Assembly: GCA_038247245.1 (NCBI GenBank)
Contig: JBBRVE010000079.1
Coordinates: 1 to 14,110, forward strand
Length of the DNA: 14,110 nt
From: JAPWJZ01 sp038247245
GTDB lineage: Bacteria > Pseudomonadota > Alphaproteobacteria > Micavibrionales > UBA2020
Reading direction: 5' to 3'
Shown: positions 6,076-13,166 of the stretch, piece by piece
Numbering within the stretch: the first letter of the stretch is position 1
Layout: each line of letters begins with the position of its first letter
Translations under genes and position numbers: made by a program
The notes under the pieces: model-generated
The model's database searches: none
Seen by the model: only the letters and a program-made list of their open reading frames with translations
Told to the model about the DNA's origin: nothing

Positions 6076-8091
6076 TCAAACCTTCTTCTTCACCTGCGCC
6101 ACAATATCCTCGGCGGTGATGCCGAAGTGTTTGTAGAGTTCCTGATAGGGGGCGCTTTCGCCGAAGGATTTCATGCCGACGAAGATGCCGTCGCGGCCGA
6201 TGATGTGGTCCCAGCCCTGGCGCACGGCGGCTTCGACAGCGACGTTTACTTTCGAATTGCCGATCAGCGAGGTCTGGTATTTCGCATCCTGCTGCGCGAA
6301 CAGCTCCAATGACGGGGCGGAGACGACGCGGGTGGAGATTTTGTCAGCTTCCAGCATGTCGCGCGCCTTCATCGCAATCTCGATCTCGGAACCGGTCGCC
6401 CAGATGGTGACGGCAGGATCAGATGATCCTTCCGCGAGAATGTACGCGCCGCGCTTGGACAAGTTTTCGTCGGACGCTTCCTTGCGCACCAGCGGCAGGT
6501 TCTGGCGCGTCAGCACGAGGATGCTGGGGCCGGTCGTGTGTTCGAGCGCGATCTGCCATGCTTCCGCCGTTTCGATGACGTCGGCGGGGCGCAGGACCAG
6601 CACGTTGGGGATGCAGCGCAGCGCAGCCAGATGTTCCACCGGCTGGTGGGTCGGGCCGTCTTCGCCCAAACCGATCGAGTCATGCGTCATGATGTAAATC
6701 ACGCGCTGCTTCATCAACGCCGACAGGCGGATGGAGGGGCGGCAATAATCGGTGAAGCTGAGGAACGTGCCGCCATAGGGGATCAGGCCCTTGTGCAGCG
6801 CCATGCCGTTCATGGCAGCCGCCATGCCGTGTTCGCGGACGCCCCAGTAAATGTAGCGGCCGGAATAATCTTCCTTCGTCACCTTGCCCATGTCTTTCAC
6901 AAGCGTCAGGACTGAACCGGTCAAATCGGCGGAACCGCCGACCATTTCGGGCAGTGCGGGGATCAGCGCCTCCAGCACCTTGCCGGATGCGGCGCGGGTG
7001 GCGATTTTCGGGGCTTCGGCCTTCATCTTGGCCTTGAACGCCGCGATCACGGGCGCGGCGGTTTTCGCCACATCGCCGCTGACCATGCGGTCGAACAGCG
7101 CGCGCTTGTCGCCGTCCAGTTTATCAAGGCGCGATTGCCACAGCTTGCGCTCCATCTGGTGGGCGGAGCCGCTTGCGCGCCATGCTTCCACGACGTTTTC
7201 GGGCAGTTCGAACGGCGCATGCGACCAGTTCAGGTTTTTGCGCGCGCCCACGATTTCTTCATCGCCCAGCGGCGAGCCATGCGACGACGACAGCCCTTGC
7301 TTGGTCGGCGCGCCATAGCCGATTTTCGTCTTGCAGGAAATCAGGCTCGGCTTGTTGGGGTTCAGCTGCGCGGCGGCGATGGCCTTTGCAATCTGTTCGG
7401 GGTTGTGGCCATCGACCGTGAAGGTTTCCCAGCCATAGGCCTCGAAGCGCTGCGGCGTGTTGTCGGTGAAAGACAGCGAGGTCGGGCCGTCGATGGAAAT
7501 TTCGTTGTCATCATACAGCACGATCAGCTTGCCAAGGCCAAGATGCCCTGCGAGCGAGCAGGCTTCATGGCTGATGCCCTCCATCAAATCGCCGTCGGAG
7601 CAGATGACATAGGTGAAATGGTTGAACAGTTCATTGCCGAAGCGCGCATTCATCATGCGTTCCGCAAGCGCGAAGCCCACGCCGTTCGAAATGCCCTGTC
7701 CCAGCGGGCCGGTGGTGGTTTCGATGCCGACATCGGGCATGACTTCGGGGTGGCCGGGGGTCAGGCTGTGCAGCTGGCGGAAATTTTTCAGCTGGTCGAG
7801 CGTCATTTTTTCGTAACCCGACAGGTGCAGGATCGAGTAGAGCAGCATCGAGCCATGACCGGCGGAGAGGATGAAACGGTCGCGGTCGGGCCATGTCGGG
7901 TTCGACGGATCGTGTTTCATGAATTGCGTGAACAGCACGGTTGCCACATCGGCCATGCCCATCGGCATGCCGGGGTGTCCGGAATTCGCCTTTTGCACCG
8001 CATCCATCGACAGGGCGCGGAGTGCGTTCGCAAGATCGTTATGGCTCGCGGATGAGGGGGTCTGGGTCTTTGCTGCTTGTGCGGATGACAT
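6076..8091 (-). CDS. tkt: Transketolase
   Basis: Transketolase moves two-carbon units between sugar phosphates with thiamine diphosphate and Mg, linking the pentose phosphate pathway to glyceraldehyde-3-phosphate. The product is 671 aa from the ATG at 8091, normal for the family. Visible motifs, numbered from that start, are SGHPGMPMGMAD (37-48), GPLGQGISNGVG (128-139), the ThDP/Mg motif SDGDLMEG (165-172) with N196 in DDNEISIDG, GSADL (386-390), GVREHGM (417-423) with catalytic Glu420, and GLGEDGPTHQP (474-484). All three domains are present and nothing looks broken. The frame stays open upstream to 8133, but AAGGAG lies 10 nt before the 8091 ATG, and residues beyond it do not resemble the family. 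The gene is the first of the sugar-phosphate block here. It needs thiamine diphosphate, which gives the nearby thiE-like gene some context. Confidence 0.96.
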   Translation of the reverse strand: MSSAQAAKTQTPSSASHNDLANALRALSMDAVQKANSGHPGMPMGMADVATVLFTQFMKHDPSNPTWPDRDRFILSAGHGSMLLYSILHLSGYEKMTLDQLKNFRQLHSLTPGHPEVMPDVGIETTTGPLGQGISNGVGFALAERMMNARFGNELFNHFTYVICSDGDLMEGISHEACSLAGHLGLGKLIVLYDDNEISIDGPTSLSFTDNTPQRFEAYGWETFTVDGHNPEQIAKAIAAAQLNPNKPSLISCKTKIGYGAPTKQGLSSSHGSPLGDEEIVGARKNLNWSHAPFELPENVVEAWRASGSAHQMERKLWQSRLDKLDGDKRALFDRMVSGDVAKTAAPVIAAFKAKMKAEAPKIATRAASGKVLEALIPALPEMVGGSADLTGSVLTLVKDMGKVTKEDYSGRYIYWGVREHGMAAAMNGMALHKGLIPYGGTFLSFTDYCRPSIRLSALMKQRVIYIMTHDSIGLGEDGPTHQPVEHLAALRCIPNVLVLRPADVIETAEAWQIALEHTTGPSILVLTRQNLPLVRKEASDENLSKRGAYILAEGSSDPAVTIWATGSEIEIAMKARDMLEADKISTRVVSAPSLELFAQQDAKYQTSLIGNSKVNVAVEAAVRQGWDHIIGRDGIFVGMKSFGESAPYQELYKHFGITAEDIVAQVKKKV

Positions 8092-8260
8092 CGTGCATAT
8101 GCTCCTTATAAATGCCCCCGCACAATGCAACATCGGGAGGATTCGCGCAACCGGCGCAGCCCCCGTTTACGGCGGATTTGGCGCGCGTTTTGCGTCAAAT
8201 TCACATAATCAATCGTTGTGACGTATTGTGAAGGCCCAAGGCAGGACGTATGATTTCGCC

Positions 8261-8521
8261 ATGACCGAAAACACGCCCGATTTCCGCAAGATGACGCCGG
8301 AGGATTTGCGCCGGAACATCACCGAGCTGAACCACCAGATCAAGCGCATGAAGCGTTTCAATCCGGATGCCTTCGCCTATGAAATCGAACAGGCGGAACA
8401 GCTGCGCAAAAAATACAAGATCGTCTGGCGCGCAAGGCCGGGCCGCGCGTTCCACGACGTCGCCGCGCGCAAGAAAAAGCAGAAAGAAATGAAACGCTAT
8501 ACGCGCGGGCCGCGTAGCTAG
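8261..8521 (+). CDS. Small basic hypothetical protein, 86 aa
   Basis: I do not recognise this protein. It is predicted to be mostly helical and strongly basic: MTPEDLRRNITELNHQIKRM near the start, a probable coiled-coil or helical middle (YEIEQAEQLRKKYK), and a Lys/Arg-rich end (ARKKKQKEMKRY). Binding to nucleic acid or ribosomes is plausible from composition only. The ATG at 8261 gives a natural start (MTENTPDF); the nearest purine-rich site, AGGA, is 14 nt upstream, so the ribosome site is poor. A GTG at 8228 would add 11 residues. The gene diverges from tkt. Its TAG stop overlaps the TAG stop of DUF808 gene A on the other strand in the shared tetranucleotide CTAG. Confidence 0.65.
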   Translation: MTENTPDFRKMTPEDLRRNITELNHQIKRMKRFNPDAFAYEIEQAEQLRKKYKIVWRARPGRAFHDVAARKKKQKEMKRYTRGPRS

Positions 8522-9438
8522 GCTTTCGCCGTTTTACGCGCCGACCATTTCGCCTTCAACTTGGCGAAAGGTTTTTCCAGCACATGCCAGACCGGCACAA
8601 CCGCAAGGCCGATCAGCAATCCCGCCACCGTCGAAATCACGATGGAGACAAGCGTGCTGAGATCATGCATCGCATGTTCCGCCGCCGGAATGCCATGCAG
8701 CACGATGCCGCCGCCGACCGAAAACATCGCGGCGGTGCCGACGACAGATAATGTCTTCATCAAATACGGCACGCATTTCAGGATGCCGATGCCCAGTTTC
8801 TGCACAGCCTCCTTGGGGCTTTTGGCAAGGTACATGCCAAGGTCATCCAGCTTGATGATGCAGCCGACAAGGCCGTACACAAAAACCGTCATGCCGATGC
8901 CGACGCCGGTCAGCACGCCCGCCTGCACCCACAATGTCTTTTCCTTCACCGCGCCCAGCGCGACGGCAACGATTTCGGCGGACAGGATGAAATCGGTGTT
9001 CACGGCTTCGGCGATTTTCTTTTGCTCGACTTCCATCAATTCTTCGGCGCTTTTCTGCGCGGCCTGACGCACTTCGGCGGCATGCGCCACATCAACGACC
9101 GCCGGTTTCAGCGCATGGATGACTTTCTCCGCGCCCTCATAGCACAGGAACGCGCCGCCCAGCATCAGCAGCGGCACAATCGCCCATTCGGCAATCACGC
9201 TCAGGATCAGGGCGGCAGGGATCAGGATGCATTTATTCTTGAACGAACCCTTGGCGACGCGCCAGACGATGGGCAGTTCGCGTTTCGGGTCGATACCGAC
9301 CAATGCCTGGGCGTTCACGGCCAGATCGTCGCCCGCGATGCCCGCGGTTTTTGTGGCCGCAACCTTCGACATTGCCGCGACATCGTCCAGCAGCATTGTA
9401 ATGTCGTCGAACAGCGCCAGCAAACCGCCAAAAGCCAT
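8518..9438 (-). CDS. DUF808 (YedI-type) inner-membrane protein, paralogue A
   Basis: At 306 aa this is the paralogue closest to the usual DUF808 length. The family (E. coli YedI) is an integral inner-membrane protein of unknown function. Family signatures are LLALFDDITMLLDDVA (6-21), KTAGIAGDDLAVNA (30-43), RELPIVWRVAKGSFKNK (53-69), a first hydrophobic block (about 70-103), TDFILSAEI (148-156), IIKLDDLGM (194-202), GGGIVLHGIPAAEH (242-255) and a last hydrophobic block (about 263-287). It ends in a short basic tail and lacks the long Pro/Ala tail of B, C and D. A charged helical stretch (about 115-145) lies between membrane blocks. The ATG at 9438 has GGGAG 9 nt upstream. It lies 64 nt after B with no terminator seen, so B-A is probably one transcript. 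Confidence 0.88.
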   Translation of the reverse strand: MAFGGLLALFDDITMLLDDVAAMSKVAATKTAGIAGDDLAVNAQALVGIDPKRELPIVWRVAKGSFKNKCILIPAALILSVIAEWAIVPLLMLGGAFLCYEGAEKVIHALKPAVVDVAHAAEVRQAAQKSAEELMEVEQKKIAEAVNTDFILSAEIVAVALGAVKEKTLWVQAGVLTGVGIGMTVFVYGLVGCIIKLDDLGMYLAKSPKEAVQKLGIGILKCVPYLMKTLSVVGTAAMFSVGGGIVLHGIPAAEHAMHDLSTLVSIVISTVAGLLIGLAVVPVWHVLEKPFAKLKAKWSARKTAKA

Positions 9439-9502
9439 GTCCGTAATCTCCCTTGTTTTCGGGGCATAGATTATCGGATTTCAACCGTGCAGGGAAGCGT
9501 TG

Positions 9503-10597
9503 TTACGGCGCGATTTTCGGGGGTTTTGGTGCGGGAACCGGCGCGGATGCGGGTGAATTGGCGGCTTCAACCTTGGGTGCGGCCGCCGCATTCATGTCGG
9601 ATTTCACATCCGGCATATGCGCAAGGGCAGGGGTTGCGGGCGTTTGTTCTGGTACAGCGGGCGCGTTGTCATTCGCGGGCGATTTCTTGCCGAACAGTTT
9701 TTCGCGCGTGCTGGTGAAAAACGCGCCGAGACGTTCCAGCGGGCCTTCCAGTTTTTCCATGACCGGATACGTCACGAAGCTGGCGGCAAGGCCGACCGCG
9801 CCCATGATGAGGTGTTCGGCGACAGGCTGGATTAACGGCAGCGCGGGCACATGCGCAACGGCCGCCGCCAGCAATGTCGTGCCGCCCGGAATACCCATCA
9901 GCAATAATTCGCCGCCGACAAGGAACAGCGCGGCTGTGCCGACAACCGAAATGCCCTTGACCAGTTTCGGCATCGCCTTGCCCAAACCATTCCCGATGCT
10001 GCGCGACATTTTGGCGAGCGGCTTGTCGCCCTCGCGCTTCGCCAGCCATTTTCCGGCGGCCTCCAGGTTGATGATGCCGCCGATCACGCCATACAGCACG
10101 CCTGTCAGTGCAGCGCCCGTGGCGGCCATCACCGCCAGCTGCGTCAGGATCGGCGCGCCCGCAACGACGCTCAGCGTCAGCACGGTGATTTCCATCGACA
10201 GGATCGCATCGACCTTCAGCGCGCCCGCGATTTTTTCTTTTTCGGTTTCGACATGCTTGTCGTCATGTGCGTGACCGCCATGGCCATGACCTTTGCCGCG
10301 CAATTGCTCCATCGCTTCGGCGGTCAGGAACGCGCCGCCGACCGCCAGCATCGGCAGGATCGCCCAAGGGGCGGCAAAGCTGATCAGCGTAGCGGCGGGG
10401 ATCAGCACAGCCTTGTTCAGCAGCGAGCCCTTCATCACCTTCAGCAGCGCGGGGAAATTGCGGCCGGGCGGCAGGTTCAGCAATTGCTTCGCGTTCACGG
10501 CCACATCATCGCCGATGATGCCGACAGCCTTCGGCACCGCAACAGCGGTCAGCTGCGTTGCTTGCGCGACCAATGATGAAAAACTGCCCAGAGGCAT
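9503..10597 (-). CDS. DUF808-family membrane protein, diverged paralogue B with a His-rich loop
   Basis: The 364-aa product aligns with the DUF808 plan: KAVGIIGDDVAVNA (23-36), MKGSLLNKAVLIPAA (55-69), PWAILPMLAVGGAFL (77-91), AILSMEI (131-137) and GGELLLMGIPG (228-238). It departs from A, C and D at otherwise shared polar sites: the N-terminal LxDDI is missing, SAEI is SMEI, KLDD is NLEA and HGIP is MGIP. A loop at 103-115 contains five His (GHGHGGHAHDDKH), which could bind Zn, Ni or Cu. The C-terminal tail from about 305 is Pro/Ala-rich and carries PANDNAPA and MPDVK, shared with C and D. The ATG at 10597 has only a weak ribosome site (GGA, 8 nt upstream), but a strong promoter lies just upstream. 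It is probably the first gene of a B-A transcript. Function is unknown. Confidence 0.82.
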   Translation of the reverse strand: MPLGSFSSLVAQATQLTAVAVPKAVGIIGDDVAVNAKQLLNLPPGRNFPALLKVMKGSLLNKAVLIPAATLISFAAPWAILPMLAVGGAFLTAEAMEQLRGKGHGHGGHAHDDKHVETEKEKIAGALKVDAILSMEITVLTLSVVAGAPILTQLAVMAATGAALTGVLYGVIGGIINLEAAGKWLAKREGDKPLAKMSRSIGNGLGKAMPKLVKGISVVGTAALFLVGGELLLMGIPGGTTLLAAAVAHVPALPLIQPVAEHLIMGAVGLAASFVTYPVMEKLEGPLERLGAFFTSTREKLFGKKSPANDNAPAVPEQTPATPALAHMPDVKSDMNAAAAPKVEAANSPASAPVPAPKPPKIAP

Positions 10598-10629
10598 CGG
10601 TTTAATCCAATTTATTAAATATAGGCGGT

Positions 10630-10658
10630 ACGTTAGGGGCGACGGTCGCGGGTGTCAA
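10630..10658 (-). promoter_or_regulatory. Promoter of DUF808 gene B
   Basis: On the minus strand TTGACA (10653-10658) is followed after 17 nt by TAACGT (10630-10635), the same -35, spacing and -10 as the promoter at 5296-5324. It lies between the terminator of gene C and the start of gene B, with a leader of about 25 nt, so B-A forms its own unit. Confidence 0.65.
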
Positions 10659-10678
10659 ACAAATAAGCCTTTTTCAAA

Positions 10679-10732
10679 GCCGCCGGAGAGGTTCAAAAAA
10701 AGGCCGCCGGAGAGGTCGAATTCTCCGGCGGC
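10679..10732 (-). terminator. Intrinsic terminator of DUF808 gene C with a duplicated 3' arm
   Basis: On the minus strand GCCGCCGGAGA (10722-10732) pairs perfectly with TCTCCGGCGGC (10703-10713) around an 8-nt loop, followed by CCTTTTTTTG. This is a textbook intrinsic terminator 20 nt past the gene C stop. The 3' arm sequence ACCTCTCCGGCGGC is repeated again at 10679-10692, just after the T run, and could pair with the same 5' arm. Confidence 0.85.
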
Positions 10733-10752
10733 GTCATGCTCGTCGTTAAACT

Positions 10753-11934
10753 TTACTTGCCAAAATTCTTGTTCAGGATCGCCTCGAAACCCTTGAAGGC
10801 AGGGGCGGCCGGTTTGACCTCCGGCGGCAGGCCCGCATCTTCTTTGGCGGCGGCGGCGGCGGTATTCAGCGCGGCTTGTACATCCGGCACGGTTTTCAAG
10901 GCGTTTGCCGAAGCCTCCGGTGCGGAGGCCGCAGGCGCGTTGTCGTTGGTCGGCACGGGATGGCCATAGACCTTGTGCAGCAGGTTCTTGGCAAAACCCG
11001 TCACAGGGCCTTTAATTTTCTCGTCAAAGAAATCCTTCACAAGCCTCGCGATATGCAGGGCGGGTTCTTTCAGCACCTTCACCGCAGGGATGGCCAGCAC
11101 GCCCGCGACGATACCCGTCGCCATCGTCGCCGCCGTTTCGATCATGCCGACCAGCAGGGGACTGGTGGTGACAAGATGCGCTAAGCCTGTTACGGCATGT
11201 TCAAGACCCGGAATGCCATGCATCAAAATCCCGCCGCCGACCGCGAACATCGCGGCGGTGCCAAGGAACGAAAGCCCCTTCATCATCGGCGGCACAGCCT
11301 TGACCAGGCCTGCGCCAAAGCTGCGCTTGAATTTCGAGAAAGCGCTGTCGCCTTCCGATTTCAAGAGTTTCAGGCCGATATCATCGAGTTTCACCAGACC
11401 GCCGACAAGGCCGTAAATGCCGACCGTCATGCCGACGCTGATTGCGGCCAGCGCGCCCAGCTGCGCAAGGAAGGGGGCAGAAGCCATCGCGCCCAGCGCG
11501 ACGACGACGATTTCGGCGGACAGGATGAAATCGGTCTTGATCGCGGCGGCCACCTTTTCAGCCTCCAGCGTTTTTGCGTCCTTCACGGGCGCTGCTGCAT
11601 CTGCGTGCTTGTCCTTGTGCAGCATCTTCTCCACGCCTTCATAGGCAAGGAACGCGCCGCCCAGCATCATCAAAGGCGCAATCGCCCAAGGCGCGACGAC
11701 AGACAGCGCCATGGCGCCCGAGATCAGGTAATAGAATTTGTTTTTCAGCGACCCCTTGGCGACCGCCATCACCATCGGGAGTTCGCGTGTGGGGTCGATA
11801 CCGCCACCACCTCCCGCCAGCACATGCGCGTTAACCGCCAAATCATCACCGGAGATGCCCACTGTTTTACGCGCGGCGATTTTCGTCAGTGCGGCGATAT
11901 CGTCGAGTAGTGCCAGAAGACCGGTGGCGGCCAT
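10753..11934 (-). CDS. DUF808 (YedI-type) inner-membrane protein, paralogue C with long tail
   Basis: This 393-aa paralogue keeps all family signatures: LLALLDDIAAL (6-16), KTVGISGDDLAVNA (23-36), RELPMVMAVAKGSLKNK (50-66), PWAIAPLMMLGGAFLAYEG (82-100), TDFILSAEI (134-142), LVKLDDIGL (180-188) and GGGILMHGIPGLEH (233-246). It has several hydrophobic segments (about 68-97, 135-185, 217-240 and 257-284). A glycine run (41-45) interrupts the N-terminal domain. After about residue 320 comes a tail rich in Ala and Pro with TNDNAPA (329-335), VPDVQAALNTAAAA (349-362) and a final FEAILNKNFGK. The ATG at 11934 follows AAGGG with a 5-6 nt spacer. The frame is open further upstream, but those 27 residues do not resemble the family. 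It is divergent from gene E and followed by a strong terminator, so it is probably transcribed alone. Function is unknown. Confidence 0.88.
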   Translation of the reverse strand: MAATGLLALLDDIAALTKIAARKTVGISGDDLAVNAHVLAGGGGGIDPTRELPMVMAVAKGSLKNKFYYLISGAMALSVVAPWAIAPLMMLGGAFLAYEGVEKMLHKDKHADAAAPVKDAKTLEAEKVAAAIKTDFILSAEIVVVALGAMASAPFLAQLGALAAISVGMTVGIYGLVGGLVKLDDIGLKLLKSEGDSAFSKFKRSFGAGLVKAVPPMMKGLSFLGTAAMFAVGGGILMHGIPGLEHAVTGLAHLVTTSPLLVGMIETAATMATGIVAGVLAIPAVKVLKEPALHIARLVKDFFDEKIKGPVTGFAKNLLHKVYGHPVPTNDNAPAASAPEASANALKTVPDVQAALNTAAAAAKEDAGLPPEVKPAAPAFKGFEAILNKNFGK

Positions 11935-11997
11935 GATGTCCCTTCGGTGGTTGTCCCAATAGCAAAAATGGTAAGTGATTCTGGATAAGCTGGCAAT

Positions 11998-12011
11998 GGT
12001 ATTATAATACC
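11998..12011. promoter_or_regulatory. 14-bp palindrome containing TATAAT, between genes C and E
   Basis: GGTATTATAATACC is a perfect palindrome and gives a consensus TATAAT on both strands (12001-12006 for the minus strand). It is a candidate -10 region for gene C, with a leader of about 60 nt, although no good -35 box is found 16-18 nt upstream. A repressor operator overlapping the -10 is an alternative. Confidence 0.45.
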
Positions 12012-12073
12012 CCAAATGATTTCAGGGAGATAAGCTATCAAACGTAATTAAGTTGCTTTCATCAGGGGTTTAG

Positions 12074-12102
12074 TTGACATAATTATGGCGCAATGTTAAA
12101 AA
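12074..12102 (+). promoter_or_regulatory. Promoter of the E-F gene pair
   Basis: A perfect TTGACA (12074-12079) is followed after 17 nt by TAAAAA (12097-12102). The start site would be near 12109, about 40 nt before the gene E start codon. The rest of the 214-bp gap between C and E shows only the palindrome at 11998-12011. Confidence 0.65.
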
Positions 12103-12148
12103 TGACGGCAACTAGAACAAAAATCAAATCGCAACCGAGGGTGTAAAC

Positions 12149-12643
12149 ATGTTCAACAAGATCCGCAAAGCGGGCGAAGACTTCACGCTGAACAGCCTGA
12201 CGTCATATGTCGCCGATTATTTTTCCAAACCGGAAGCGACGGCTGAAGACAACAAGCAGTTCGGCGGCGTTGCCGGACTTGCGGTTGGCAACCTGATGCG
12301 TGCAGTCGGCATCATCGGCGCCGGTCTTGCGGTCGTCACGGTGCTGGTATCACCCGTAGGCCTTGCGACGGTTGGCACGCTGGCGTTTGGCGCGGCATTC
12401 GGCGCAGCCGGCGTATTCGGTCAGGGCATGGTCGACGGCGGCGACAAAGCGACGAACCTTGTGTCAGGGGCGCGTGAAGTGCGCGGCGAAATTTTTGGCG
12501 ATGCGCTGACGGAACTGAAAAGCTGGAGCAACAAGCGCCTTGGCACCACCTTCGGTCTCGCGGCATCGCGCGACGCGCAAGTGCAGCCCGCCGTGCAGCC
12601 TGTTGTTACACAACAGGCCAAGCCGCAGCAAAACCAGCCGTAA
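12149..12643 (+). CDS. Gene E: glycine-rich, probably membrane-inserted hypothetical protein, 164 aa
   Basis: I do not recognise a family. The N-terminus (1-37) is polar and amphipathic. Residues about 39-93 are hydrophobic and rich in Gly and Ala with small-xxx-small spacing (GGVAGLAVGNL, GIIGAGLAVV, GAAFGAAGVFG); two membrane passes or a hairpin with a glycine-zipper are likely. Residues about 95-135 are polar, and the end (144-164) is a Gln/Pro/Val-rich tail. No cleavable signal peptide is seen. The ATG at 12149 follows GAGGG with a 7-nt spacer and lies behind a TTGACA promoter. Gene F starts 10 nt after its stop, with the ribosome site overlapping the stop, so the two are almost certainly co-expressed. 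Its place between DUF808 genes C and D suggests a link to them, but this is inference. Confidence 0.75.
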   Translation: MFNKIRKAGEDFTLNSLTSYVADYFSKPEATAEDNKQFGGVAGLAVGNLMRAVGIIGAGLAVVTVLVSPVGLATVGTLAFGAAFGAAGVFGQGMVDGGDKATNLVSGAREVRGEIFGDALTELKSWSNKRLGTTFGLAASRDAQVQPAVQPVVTQQAKPQQNQP

Positions 12644-12653
12644 GGGGTTTCCC

Positions 12654-13166
12654 ATGTTGAAATTGACACTGTCGGCAACCGCCGATGAGGCCGGCAATAT
12701 CGGCGCGTCTCGCGTGGTGGAGGCCGATGCCAGCGCCTATGGCAACGAACTGGCCGCGCTGCAGGCGGCGTCACGGCTGATGGACAAGCAAGGACTGGAT
12801 GATTTGCGCGTCACCTATGGCAATGGCGTGGTCAAGCTGTTCAAGGGCGATGATTTGGCGGAAAAGGCGGACGAGCTGTTTGACCGCGCGAGCGCCTTCA
12901 GCCTGCGCCAGCTGCCGAGCCTGACGGTGCCAGAGCTTGCGTTTGGCGAACCCGACCGCGCGCAGAACATTCAGGAAGCGGCGCATAGTGCGCTGCGCAT
13001 CGCGCAGAAATTCAACCGCAAGGTATCCTTCCAGTTCAACAGCGTCGCCGTTGCAGGCGTCGAGCCGAAAGCCGTGATCACGAAACAAGATATCGACGCG
13101 GTCGTGGATACCTACAGCAAAGCCTACAAGGCCTTTTACGCGGGACGCGGCGGCTTTACGGCCTGA
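12654..13166 (+). CDS. Gene F: soluble hypothetical protein, 170 aa
   Basis: I do not recognise a family. The start is set by the ATG at 12654, which has AAGGGG 6 nt upstream overlapping the gene E stop; an upstream extension of the same frame runs inside gene E and is not credible. The protein has no signal peptide or membrane segment. It starts with a beta-like stretch (MLKLTLSATADEAG), continues as mixed helix and strand with an acidic middle (KGDDLAEKADELFDRASAF), and ends in a helix with YSKAYKAFYAGRGGF. It is translated with gene E. Its last 31 nt overlap the 3' end of DUF808 gene D on the other strand. Confidence 0.75.
   Translation: MLKLTLSATADEAGNIGASRVVEADASAYGNELAALQAASRLMDKQGLDDLRVTYGNGVVKLFKGDDLAEKADELFDRASAFSLRQLPSLTVPELAFGEPDRAQNIQEAAHSALRIAQKFNRKVSFQFNSVAVAGVEPKAVITKQDIDAVVDTYSKAYKAFYAGRGGFTA

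Noticed and set aside
8092..8260. Promoter for tkt or for the small basic protein
   Set aside because: TTGACG and TTGATT boxes are present on the minus strand, but no acceptable -10 lies 16-18 nt away; TATAAG overlaps the tkt ribosome site and leaves no room for a leader.
11935..12015. Longer N-terminus for DUF808 gene C
   Set aside because: The extra 27 residues contain no family motif, and the ATG at 11934 has a good ribosome site and a start that matches paralogue A.
12540..12653. Longer plus-strand start for gene F within gene E
   Set aside because: The extension lies inside E in another frame and looks like a shadow translation, while the ATG at 12654 has a strong ribosome site that overlaps the E stop.
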